The notes under the pieces are model-generated. The model had not been told where the DNA came from, did no database searches, and saw only the letters and a program-made list of their open reading frames with translations. Shown piece by piece: positions 13,435 through 20,804 of a DNA stretch of 23,890 bases (position 1 is its first letter; each line of letters begins with the position of its first letter). The position numbers were made by a program, and so were the translations under genes. This DNA comes from Collinsella sp. AM18-10 (GTDB taxonomy: Bacteria; Actinomycetota; Coriobacteriia; Coriobacteriales; Coriobacteriaceae). The stretch is taken from NCBI RefSeq assembly GCF_003471585.1, contig NZ_QRJO01000021.1, forward strand, positions 1-23,890, in the 5' to 3' direction.

Positions 13435-14952
13435 TTACACCAATTCGTGCATGAGATCACGGTTGCGTGCATACAATTCGTCAAAGATATGACGACGCGA
13501 CGCATATAGCTCGTGGGCAGCCATATCGGGCACGATTGTTTGTGCAACGCCAAGGACTTGGGCGAGTTCATCCCATGATGCATAGGCGCCACCTGCGAGA
13601 GCTGCCATGATGGCATCACCGAAGCATGCGCCCACCGTAACCTTGGCAACCGAGACCTCGCGCCCGCATACGTCGGCGATAGCCTGCATCCAAACTGGAT
13701 TCTTGGTTCCACCTCCGACAAGCATAATGCGCCCAATTGGCAGTCCATGCTCTCGCTCGATAATGTCGACATGGGATGCAACGGTATACGCGACGCCTTC
13801 CAAGGCGGCGCGAACCATATGGGCTCGCGTATGCCTTCCGGTCAGGCCAAAGAAGACGCCACGTGCCTCGGGATCGTTGAGCGGAGTACGCTCCCCCGCA
13901 AAGTACGGCAGGCACAGGAGCCCATCGGCACCCGGCGCCACATCGGCGGCATCATGCGCCATGACCGAATATGCATCGGGGCCACCGTGGCCCTCGGCCT
14001 CCACGGCGTCGCGATACAGCTCTTGGCGCAGCCACGATGTGAGTGCACCCGCCGTATTGGTCCCCGCGCAGATCCCGTAAGTTCCGGGAATGATAAACGT
14101 CCCTGGCCACAGGCGGGCATCATCGACCATATGATCAGCTAGGTAGATGAAATACGCCGTGCTCCCCAACTGAACCATCATATCGCCGGGACGAAATACA
14201 CCCGTCGAAATGGCCTCGGCACCAGAGTCGCCCGTTCCCACTAAGACAGGTGTCCCTGCCGCGAGCCCTGTCGCCTCAGCCGCGCGCTGCGTAATCACCC
14301 CGGCAATATCGGTAGCCGACATTACCTCCGTCATCTGGTCAGGCCGGCAGAAACGAGCACATTCCCGAGCATCAACCCTCCAAGTGTAGCGGTCGTATAG
14401 GGGAAGAAAATCCTCCGCCAAGTAACGGTCCACCGTAAAACGCCCCGTCAACTTTGCGCATAGAAACGATGATGCCGTCAGGAACTTCGCGGCACGTTCG
14501 TGCACCTCGGGCATATTCTCCTTAAACCATAAGATCTTAGGAGCAATATCTGATGAGCAGGGATCGTGCCCGAAAAGCTCGCGTGCGCGATCTGACCCAT
14601 ATTCGGAAAGGAGCTCGTCAATCTGCGGCTTCGAACGTGCATCGACTCCATACAAAATCGCGGGCGCCAGCGCGTTGCACTCGGTATCGACCGGCACACA
14701 GTCGCAACCCAATGCGGAAAGGCCCACGCATCCGATCTGCGCCGCGTTAACCCCCGATCGCATCACCAGCTCGCGCGACAAGCGGCAAAAATCGCCCCAC
14801 CAAACTGCCTCAGCATCATGCTGGTACCATCCATCACACGGGTTGTCCGTCTCATGTCCACAAGAGGCTTGGCAAACGATGTTGCATCGATCATCGATTA
14901 AAACGCCTTTAGAGGCGCTTGTCCCAATATCAATACCCAGATAGAGCGCCAT
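13435..14952 (-). CDS. FGGY family carbohydrate kinase
   Basis: ATP-dependent sugar kinase of the FGGY (xylulokinase/gluconokinase) family, 505 residues, the usual length. Visible landmarks are the N-terminal phosphate-1 motif GIDIGTSASKGVLID, VGLSALGCDCVPVD, the adenosine-region glycine motif VGTGDSGAEAISTGV, PYFAGERTPLNDPEARG, and near the end VLVGGGTKNPVWMQAIADV. The closest overall pattern is xylulokinase-like; the exact sugar cannot be told. A GGGGAG lies about ten bases before the start, and the upstream BtpA gene stops six bases away. It is the last gene of the cluster. Its role could be phosphorylation of a keto- or aldose sugar freed by the preceding enzymes. Confidence 0.9.
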   Translation of the reverse strand: MALYLGIDIGTSASKGVLIDDRCNIVCQASCGHETDNPCDGWYQHDAEAVWWGDFCRLSRELVMRSGVNAAQIGCVGLSALGCDCVPVDTECNALAPAILYGVDARSKPQIDELLSEYGSDRARELFGHDPCSSDIAPKILWFKENMPEVHERAAKFLTASSFLCAKLTGRFTVDRYLAEDFLPLYDRYTWRVDARECARFCRPDQMTEVMSATDIAGVITQRAAEATGLAAGTPVLVGTGDSGAEAISTGVFRPGDMMVQLGSTAYFIYLADHMVDDARLWPGTFIIPGTYGICAGTNTAGALTSWLRQELYRDAVEAEGHGGPDAYSVMAHDAADVAPGADGLLCLPYFAGERTPLNDPEARGVFFGLTGRHTRAHMVRAALEGVAYTVASHVDIIEREHGLPIGRIMLVGGGTKNPVWMQAIADVCGREVSVAKVTVGACFGDAIMAALAGGAYASWDELAQVLGVAQTIVPDMAAHELYASRRHIFDELYARNRDLMHELV

Positions 14953-14958
14953 AGGTGC

Positions 14959-15768
14959 CTACTCCCCTCGCGCCGTACGAGCGGCAGCCATAAAACGAAC
15001 CACCCGCTCAACATCAACCGGGGCATCCAGCTTTCCGTCGCGCTTTAAGCACGTGCCGACAAACGCGCCATCGTAGTGAGCAAATACGTCAGCCACGGTA
15101 TTTTCGCGACAACCGGTGCCACATACCACGGGCACTTCGCCAACACGCTCGCGGACCTCGTCGGCAAGCTCGCCCGAAGCGCCACGACCGGCAGCCGAAC
15201 CGCCGATGACTATCGCATCCGGTAGGCAATTAAAGAGAAGTGAATCGGCAATGTCCGCGGTCGTGCGGTCGTTGAGATAAACCTCGCCCTCGCTCGTGAT
15301 GAAGTGAAAAAGCTTGAGGTCGTCCAAGCGCAGCGCCGCCTTGCGACGCATGGTGTGAGCGAAATCTCGGTTAATCAGCCCGAGATCACCGGCCCAGGCA
15401 CCGCAAAAATTGCAGCGCGTGAACTGCGCGTCGACGGCAGCGCACAGCTCGATTGTGGCATCACCATCGTAAATTGCCTCAGCTCCCCAAGGAGTCGACA
15501 GATCATGGGACAGAGCCCCGATTACATAGCCCATCGATGCAAGGGTTGAGGGAGAAACATGCTGCTCATAGGGCATCGAGAGCTCATTGGTAATCAAAAT
15601 GCCATCGACACCGCCCTGCTGCAACGCCTCGAGATCGCGCTTGGCGGCTTCCACGACCTGCGATACGCTTCCGCCCGGGTAATACAGCGGATCGCCCGGC
15701 AGAGGACGCAGGTGCAGCATTCCGATAACCGGCTTTTCGTTCTTGAACATCGAAGTTAGAAACGACAT
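14959..15768 (-). CDS. BtpA/SgcQ family protein
   Basis: TIM-barrel protein of the BtpA/SgcQ family, 269 residues. The start is the ATG at 15768, with AAGGAG six bases upstream. Family marks are KPVIGMLHLRPLPGDPLY near the N-terminus, GVDGILITNELSMPYEQ, AAVDAQFTRCNFCGAWAGDLGLI, and the C-terminal phosphate-type loops IVIGGSAAGRGASG and VVCGTGCRENT. BtpA was named for photosystem I assembly in cyanobacteria, but most members are in heterotrophs next to sugar genes, as SgcQ in E. coli. A role as a sugar-phosphate or nucleoside-type enzyme is likelier here, and none is proven to my knowledge. It sits between the YjbQ and FGGY kinase genes with short gaps. Confidence 0.88.
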   Translation of the reverse strand: MSFLTSMFKNEKPVIGMLHLRPLPGDPLYYPGGSVSQVVEAAKRDLEALQQGGVDGILITNELSMPYEQHVSPSTLASMGYVIGALSHDLSTPWGAEAIYDGDATIELCAAVDAQFTRCNFCGAWAGDLGLINRDFAHTMRRKAALRLDDLKLFHFITSEGEVYLNDRTTADIADSLLFNCLPDAIVIGGSAAGRGASGELADEVRERVGEVPVVCGTGCRENTVADVFAHYDGAFVGTCLKRDGKLDAPVDVERVVRFMAAARTARGE

Positions 15769-15801
15769 AACGTGCTCCTTCATAGGGTTATTGCAGGGAC
15801 G

Positions 15802-16236
15802 TTACTCCCCCAGCACCTCGACGTACACTTTTCGCTTCTGCGGACCGTCAAACTCCGCAAGATAGATGTTCTGGGCACTTCCGCACACGATGTGGCCATC
15901 TTGGACGGGAAAGAAGCAACTGTTTCCACAAATCATGCTCTTGATATGCCCACAGGAGTTGTTACCGGTGGCTCCATAGCTCGGCAGGAAGTGTGCATGC
16001 GCATAGGGGGCATCGAGTGGGGCGATGCGATCAAGCGTCTCCATAAGATCCGTCTCCACGCAGGGCAGCCCCTCGTTTACCACGATTCCGCAGGTCGTAT
16101 GCGACAAAATAATCGCCGCCAAGCCATTGGTCACCGAGCTGCGTTCGATGGCAGCGTGCACGTCCTCGGTAATATCGATGAACTGGTCCGGAGCAGTCGA
16201 TAGATAGCTCAATGTCTCGAGCGTCACCATGTTCAC
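15802..16236 (-). CDS. YjbQ family protein (UPF0047)
   Basis: Small protein of 144 residues of the YjbQ family, some members of which have weak thiamine-phosphate-synthase-like activity in vivo; the main function is unsettled. The marks are LSHTTCGIVVNEG (active-site His and following loop), APYAHAHFLPSYGATGNNSCGHIKSMICGNS (conserved His-rich loop) and the C-terminal strand LAEFDGPQKRKVYVEVLGE. Where the family usually has GTWQ, this protein has GSAQ, a change near the proposed pocket. I use the GTG at 16236, which overlaps the upstream stop in GTGA and has GAAGGGG before it; an ATG at 16230 is possible. The tight overlap couples it to the amidohydrolase gene upstream. Confidence 0.87.
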   Translation of the reverse strand: MNMVTLETLSYLSTAPDQFIDITEDVHAAIERSSVTNGLAAIILSHTTCGIVVNEGLPCVETDLMETLDRIAPLDAPYAHAHFLPSYGATGNNSCGHIKSMICGNSCFFPVQDGHIVCGSAQNIYLAEFDGPQKRKVYVEVLGE

Positions 16237-17093
16237 TCATCCCCTTCAAGAAAACGCAGGGCATTACCCCAGTAGAGCCTTTCTCGCGCATCATCGCGCA
16301 TGGGCACGGTATCGAGCGCCCGCTTGAGTTTGAATGCACGGAAGCGCGGCGTATTGCTGGCGAACATCACTTGGTGCGATAGCGCGCGCTCATACCACAG
16401 CGGCCCCATATCGACCGTGAAAAGACGCTGCATCATCTCCTCGGGCGAATCGATGTAAGTGATAGAGGTGTCCGCGTAGCAGTTGGGATACTTGAGCAGC
16501 ATCGCCACGGTCTCGCGCACCCAGGGCCAGCCAAAATGGGTCAAACTAAAACGCACATTTGGATGCGTTGCGATTGTGTGCTCAAATGCAAGCGGGTTAC
16601 TGCGCGAGAGCTCTGCGCCCGGCTCCCAAGACATACCGGCATGGAAAACCACCGGCTTGTTATAGCGCTCGCACAGTTCGTAAAGCGGCTCGGCCACAGC
16701 ATCATCGGGGGCAAAACCCTGCTTTGCAGGATGCAGGCAAAGCCCCTTTGCCCCCAACTCGGTAAAGGCGCGCTCCAATTCGTCTGCGGCACCGCTCACC
16801 TGCGGGTCTACGCTCGCAAATCCCCACAGACGATCGGGATGTGCGGCAACCAGCATGGCAATCTGGTCATTGGTGCCAAAGTGCCCTCCGCATGCCGTGG
16901 TTACATCGAGCGGCATGAGCACGCTCTTCTGCACATCGCAGACGTCCATCTCGACTTGAAGCTCATCCCAATCCATGGGGCCCATATGCCCCATACCAAA
17001 TTCTCGTGACCAAAAACCGAATCCATCAGGCTCATCACCCGGCGTACAGATCTCGCCGTAGAGCATAGGATGGACCAACATGTCGATAACCAT
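16233..17093 (-). CDS. Amidohydrolase-2 family protein with altered metal site
   Basis: TIM-barrel protein of the amidohydrolase-2 (PF04909-type) family, 286 residues from the ATG at 17093, which has AAAGGAG six bases upstream. The N-terminal metal motif, normally D-x-H-x-H, reads D4-M-L6-V-H8, so the first His is Leu. Later elements are clear: PVVFHAGMSW (H151), FSLTHFGWPWV (H186) and YPNCYADTS. The usual terminal Asp in GSDxP is Asn (FASNTPRF, N247). With two of the normal ligands changed, it may bind one metal or none. Family members hydrolyse or decarboxylate ring and carboxylate substrates such as gamma-resorcylate. It lies between the second PfkB kinase and the YjbQ gene. Confidence 0.82.
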   Translation of the reverse strand: MVIDMLVHPMLYGEICTPGDEPDGFGFWSREFGMGHMGPMDWDELQVEMDVCDVQKSVLMPLDVTTACGGHFGTNDQIAMLVAAHPDRLWGFASVDPQVSGAADELERAFTELGAKGLCLHPAKQGFAPDDAVAEPLYELCERYNKPVVFHAGMSWEPGAELSRSNPLAFEHTIATHPNVRFSLTHFGWPWVRETVAMLLKYPNCYADTSITYIDSPEEMMQRLFTVDMGPLWYERALSHQVMFASNTPRFRAFKLKRALDTVPMRDDARERLYWGNALRFLEGDE

Positions 17094-17120
17094 TTCGTAC
17101 TCCTTTCCAGGCATTTGACC

Positions 17121-17921
17121 CTAGTACGGCTCAAACGAACCGATCACTCGGGACGACAGCTCAGCGCCCGCCTTCATACACGCCGGAATATCAAGGCCAT
17201 CGATCACGCCCTTGGTAAACCCGGCGATATACGAGTCGCCGGCACCCACGGTATTAACGACCTTCTCCGCCGGCACGATCCCGCACTCATAGAAGCGCTC
17301 ACCGTCATAGGCAATGCTTCCCTTCTCGCCAAGCGTGGCAACCGCAACGCGCGGCCCCAATTCCTGCGCGTGACGTACCCAGTCCCGCAGCTCCGGAGTG
17401 TCATCTTCAAACGACATAAATGCGTAGTCAACGTAGGGAAAATGATTCTCGCAGGCATATTCGGGATCCTGGCTGAACACCGAGAAGTCCATAACCACCG
17501 TCTTGCCCGCATCATGCCACTCGGGCAGGAGGTCCAAACAATTGCCAAACAGGTCGGTATGAATGATGTCATGCTCTAGGATAAACGCCCGGTCATCTTC
17601 ATTCGGACGATATGTCTCCATTACGCCATCGATTGCCTCGAGATGCACGCGATCGACGCCGTCTTTCAATGCTATGAGCATCACCGAGGTGTCGCCATCC
17701 TCCACCCGCAGATGAGAGATATCAAACCCCTCGGCGGCCAGCGCCTCTCTCATCTTGTCTCCGTACTCGTCCTTGCCGACAACCGACACGGCGGATACCG
17801 AAACGCCCATTCGTGCAAGATGGATACCCCAGTCAATGCCATTACCAGTCGGATAGAACACGCCGATGTTTTGATAGACGTCCGCACAGCAAAAACCAGC
17901 CGCACACGCTTTAATACCCAT
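17121..17921 (-). CDS. PfkB family carbohydrate kinase (second, FrlD-like paralogue)
   Basis: Ribokinase/PfkB family kinase, 266 residues from the ATG at 17921 (GGAG six bases upstream). The marks are the N-terminal substrate region CCADVYQNIGVFYPTGNGIDWGIH, a GNGID in place of the usual GGN-AVN, VVGKDEYGDKM, and the C-terminal PfkB signature NTVGAGDSYIAGF with the catalytic base D229. It is clearly related to the FrlD-like kinase upstream in the cluster but differs at the sugar-contacting region, so it may phosphorylate another amine-linked sugar or a later intermediate. A hairpin (17939-17972) separates the two kinase genes, which may lower expression of this one and the genes behind it. 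It probably acts in the cytoplasm. Confidence 0.85.
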   Translation of the reverse strand: MGIKACAAGFCCADVYQNIGVFYPTGNGIDWGIHLARMGVSVSAVSVVGKDEYGDKMREALAAEGFDISHLRVEDGDTSVMLIALKDGVDRVHLEAIDGVMETYRPNEDDRAFILEHDIIHTDLFGNCLDLLPEWHDAGKTVVMDFSVFSQDPEYACENHFPYVDYAFMSFEDDTPELRDWVRHAQELGPRVAVATLGEKGSIAYDGERFYECGIVPAEKVVNTVGAGDSYIAGFTKGVIDGLDIPACMKAGAELSSRVIGSFEPY

Positions 17922-17938
17922 GGTCTTCTCCAATGTTC

Positions 17939-17972
17939 AAAAGGGGACCCACCACATGGCGAGCCCCCTTTT
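17939..17972 (-). terminator. Intercistronic hairpin between the two PfkB kinase genes
   Basis: AAAAGGGG (17939-17946) pairs with CCCCTTTT (17965-17972), an eight-pair stem with an 18-base loop, in the otherwise non-coding gap between 17922 and 18042. It looks like a weak terminator or attenuator: the T run on the minus strand lies within the stem (TTTTG). No promoter is obvious after it, so it probably tunes rather than ends transcription. Confidence 0.55.
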
Positions 17973-18042
17973 CGCGTTTCGCTTATTGTTTTGCATCGGC
18001 TGTCCAAGGCCTCATAGCCAGACCGCCGTACGCTTTCTTAAG

Positions 18043-18906
18043 CTATTCGACGATTGGTGCTCCGTGGCCCCAAGAACCTTCCATGCCGCACACGGTCGAG
18101 GCAAACCCGGCAGCAAAGTCGAGCGCGCGCTCGATGGCCTCGGCGCCACCCTCACCACGCTTGGCGGAATCGAGATAGCACATCAAAAACGAGGTGAGGA
18201 ACGAGTCGCCCGCCCCCATGGTGTCCTTCATGTCCGTTACCGGTTTAGCCAGCTGGCGGTAATAACGCTCGCCGTCGTAAGCGATGCAGCCCTCGGCGCC
18301 CGCCGTAGCCGACACAAAACGCGGACCCAGATCCTTCACCCATGCCAGACGCTCGCGAATCTCGTCCTCACTCGCGGCATCCGCCGCACTAAAGAAAGCA
18401 AAATCGACATAGGGCGCAATCTGCTCGTAGTACTCGTCGGTGGAGTCGTCCGAAAAGTCAAAAGAGACCGTGACGCCCGCAGCCTTCAACTTGGGCAGCT
18501 CGCGCTCGGTGAAGCAATAGTTGCCCGAATGAACCACATCGAACTGCTTCATGTACGAAAGGTCAAAGCGATCGAGAACATAGCGCGCATCGCCACGGAT
18601 ACCGCCCTCGTTGGAGCCGAGGAAGACACGGTCACCGTCAACGACGGTCACGCGAGCCGCTCCGTTCTCGCCAATCATCTGCTCGCACTTGTCAAGCTCG
18701 ATACCCTCATCCTCGAGGCTTGTAATGACATGCTCGGCAGCGGCGTCATTGCCAAAAATGCCCATGTATGCAGAGCGTGCGGCACCGCATTTCTTGGCAT
18801 AAACGGCGAAGTTCACCGCATTGCCGCCGGGATACATGGTGTGGATATGCTCGTAGCGATCGACGACGTTGTCGCCAAATCCGAGCGCGTTAACGTTAAA
18901 TGCCAT
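18043..18906 (-). CDS. frlD: PfkB family kinase, FrlD-like (fructoselysine kinase type)
   Basis: Ribokinase/PfkB kinase of 287 residues. It resembles E. coli FrlD, which phosphorylates fructoselysine on C6. The marks are FGDNVVDRY, PGGNAVNFAVYAKKCG (residues 26-41), GIFGNDAAAEHV, DRVFLGSNEGG, VSFDFSDDSTDEYYE (close to FrlD's DFSD region) and DTMGAGDSFLTSF with the catalytic D234. The start at 18906 has AAGGGG upstream. It directly follows the FrlB-like deglycase gene by 14 bases, as expected for kinase and deglycase of one pathway. The substrate could be another Amadori compound than fructoselysine, such as fructose-asparagine or glucoselysine; this cannot be read from sequence. Confidence 0.85.
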   Translation of the reverse strand: MAFNVNALGFGDNVVDRYEHIHTMYPGGNAVNFAVYAKKCGAARSAYMGIFGNDAAAEHVITSLEDEGIELDKCEQMIGENGAARVTVVDGDRVFLGSNEGGIRGDARYVLDRFDLSYMKQFDVVHSGNYCFTERELPKLKAAGVTVSFDFSDDSTDEYYEQIAPYVDFAFFSAADAASEDEIRERLAWVKDLGPRFVSATAGAEGCIAYDGERYYRQLAKPVTDMKDTMGAGDSFLTSFLMCYLDSAKRGEGGAEAIERALDFAAGFASTVCGMEGSWGHGAPIVE

Positions 18907-18920
18907 GGCCTTTGCCCCTT

Positions 18921-19889
18921 CTAGTACTCGACAACACCCATATAGCGACGGAAATCGGGATCGTGATCAAACACCTTGCCGCGTGCAGCACGCAGCTCGC
19001 AGTTCATGGCGTAGAACAGCACCGGGTCCAGATAGGCACGGACGCTCGCCGGCACGGCTTCCATACCGTACTCCTTGGCATCGAGCACCATCAGCGTATC
19101 GGTATGCGTCTTAAGGAACGCAAGGGCGCGCTCGTCCATGGCACGGCACTCGCTGGAGCCCATCTGCAGGAAGTAAAAAACGCCATCCTGAGTAGCCTCG
19201 AAGGGGCCGTGGAAGTACTCGGCAGAGTGGATGTAGCTGCAGTGCTGCCACTGCATCTCCATAAGAGAGCAGATAGCGAAACCGTAGGTCTGGCTAAAGT
19301 TGGGACCGCTGCCCAGAATGTAGAAGAACTCGTGCTCCTGGCAAAGCTTGGCAAAACGATCGCCTAGCTCGGCATTTACCTTCTCACGTGCCGGGGGAAG
19401 AATCTTATCCATCTCGGCGATACCGGCATACATATCGGCAAGATCGGCGTAGCCCTCCTGCTGATCGAGCAGCTCGGCCGCAAGCGACAGCGAAATGCCA
19501 GCGGGGACCTCGGCCTGCGGCACGCCCTCGCCCCACGGGTAGACCCACGTGGTCCACTTGCCGGAGTCAATCTTGGATCCAGCGTTGTCGGTCTGGGCGA
19601 TCACCGTAGCGCCGGCAGCAAGGGCAATCTCACAGCCCTCGACGACCTCGGGGGTGTTGCCACTGTGGCTGCAAGCAATGACCAGGGATTTCTCACCCAA
19701 GCGGCGCGGGCGCATGATATCAAACTCGCGAGCCGTATAGATATACGAAGTGAAGGTGGTTGCCTCGCGCTGCAGAAGCTCATGAGCCGGGATCAAATCG
19801 ATCATGGAGCCACCGCAAGCAATCCAGTAGACGCTGTCGAACTTGCCCTTCTCGGCAATTGCCTCTTTGATCAGATCGTGTGCGTTCAT
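18921..19889 (-). CDS. frlB: SIS-domain fructosamine 6-phosphate deglycase (FrlB-like)
   Basis: FrlB-type enzymes split 6-phosphofructosyl-amines (Amadori phosphates) to glucose 6-phosphate and the free amine. The protein is 322 residues, from the ATG at 19889 with AAAGGA upstream. Two SIS domains are present. The first has VYWIACGGSMI and the sugar-phosphate loop ACSHSGNTPEVVEG (72-85). The second has EFFYILGSGPNFSQTYG and the stretch IHSAEYFHGPFEA with E224 and H227, matching the SxEFxHGPxE motif of E. coli FrlB, whose Glu and His take part in catalysis. The C-terminus DHDPDFRRYMGVVEY matches the family's end (HNPDERRYYGGLVEY in E. coli). It lies next to a FrlD-like kinase and a FrlC-like epimerase. 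Confidence 0.88.
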   Translation of the reverse strand: MNAHDLIKEAIAEKGKFDSVYWIACGGSMIDLIPAHELLQREATTFTSYIYTAREFDIMRPRRLGEKSLVIACSHSGNTPEVVEGCEIALAAGATVIAQTDNAGSKIDSGKWTTWVYPWGEGVPQAEVPAGISLSLAAELLDQQEGYADLADMYAGIAEMDKILPPAREKVNAELGDRFAKLCQEHEFFYILGSGPNFSQTYGFAICSLMEMQWQHCSYIHSAEYFHGPFEATQDGVFYFLQMGSSECRAMDERALAFLKTHTDTLMVLDAKEYGMEAVPASVRAYLDPVLFYAMNCELRAARGKVFDHDPDFRRYMGVVEY

Positions 19890-19951
19890 ATCCAGTTCCT
19901 TTCTTGTTTGGTCCGCAATCAATGACGTTGGCTGCGTGGCCGATAGTTGGT

Positions 19952-20803
19952 TTAGTCAATCAGATATTTCTCGAATGCGGCCATGTTCTTGGCATCTGCC
20001 GCCGCCGGGTCATCGTAGTAACGCCCGTCCGTGATTTCCTGGCCCAGCATGCCATCGAAACCATGGGCATTAAGCGTAGCGACGAAGGCGTCCATATCGT
20101 GCTTGCCATCGCCCCACACCAGATGGCCATACGGGTCACCGTCGATAAAGTGCATCTCGTGAATTGCCCCATCACCAAAGGCGGCAAACCAGTCCTCGAG
20201 CGTCTCGCCCGCAACGCCCATCGCGGTTGTATCAACCATGGGCTGTAAGTACGGGCTCGCGACCTCGTCAATCATGCGCTTCGCATCGGAAACCGTCGTT
20301 ACAAGGTTGCTCTCCTCGGGACGCAGGCTTTCCATCGTAAGCACCAGACCGTGCTCACCGGCATACTCCGCCAGAATGGACAAGTGCTCGCGGCTGCGCT
20401 TCCAGGCTTCCTCGCGGTCCTCGTCCCAGTCGCCCCAGCCCGAGTTGACGGACATACGGTCGCACCCAAGTACCTCGGCAAGCTCAATGCCGTGCTTAAA
20501 GTACGCCAGGCTGCGCTGTTCATGCAGCGGTTTGCGTGCGCAGTACTGCCAAGGATAGACAACATTCTCGGGGCACAGAGTACGATACCTAAGCCCACGG
20601 TCTGCAGCCTTTTTCGCCAGGACCTCAGCCTCAAAGTAGCCCGTGTGGTCGAGCGTCACATGCGGCTCCGCACACCACAGCTCAATGGACTCAAAGCCCA
20701 AACGCTGCTGCACATCAAGGAAGTAATCGAGCGACCACATGATGTAGTGGATATTCATGCCCGCAATCTGTTCGCGGCGCAGCGTCGGTTTGGATTCAGA
20801 CAT
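19952..20803 (-). CDS. Sugar phosphate isomerase/epimerase, FrlC-like
   Basis: AP-endonuclease-2/xylose-isomerase-like TIM barrel of 283 residues. E. coli FrlC interconverts fructoselysine and psicoselysine, and this protein resembles it in length and layout. Metal ligands are in place: E158 (LTMESLRPEESN), D191 (PMVDTTA), H218 (IHEMHFIDGD) and E256 (MLGQEITDG). The first strand reads IHYIMWSLDYFLD and the second FESIELWCAEPHV. The start at 20803 has GGAGG seven bases upstream; an internal ATG at 20758 is possible. With FrlB and FrlD it suggests that the cluster accepts an epimeric, ketose-linked substrate. It could also be an unrelated sugar epimerase. Confidence 0.85.
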   Translation of the reverse strand: MSESKPTLRREQIAGMNIHYIMWSLDYFLDVQQRLGFESIELWCAEPHVTLDHTGYFEAEVLAKKAADRGLRYRTLCPENVVYPWQYCARKPLHEQRSLAYFKHGIELAEVLGCDRMSVNSGWGDWDEDREEAWKRSREHLSILAEYAGEHGLVLTMESLRPEESNLVTTVSDAKRMIDEVASPYLQPMVDTTAMGVAGETLEDWFAAFGDGAIHEMHFIDGDPYGHLVWGDGKHDMDAFVATLNAHGFDGMLGQEITDGRYYDDPAAADAKNMAAFEKYLID

Positions 20804-20804
20804 C

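Noticed and set aside
17920..18924. A 334-codon plus-strand frame opposite the FrlD-like kinase
   Set aside because: It is an antisense shadow of a clear PfkB kinase, without initiation signals.
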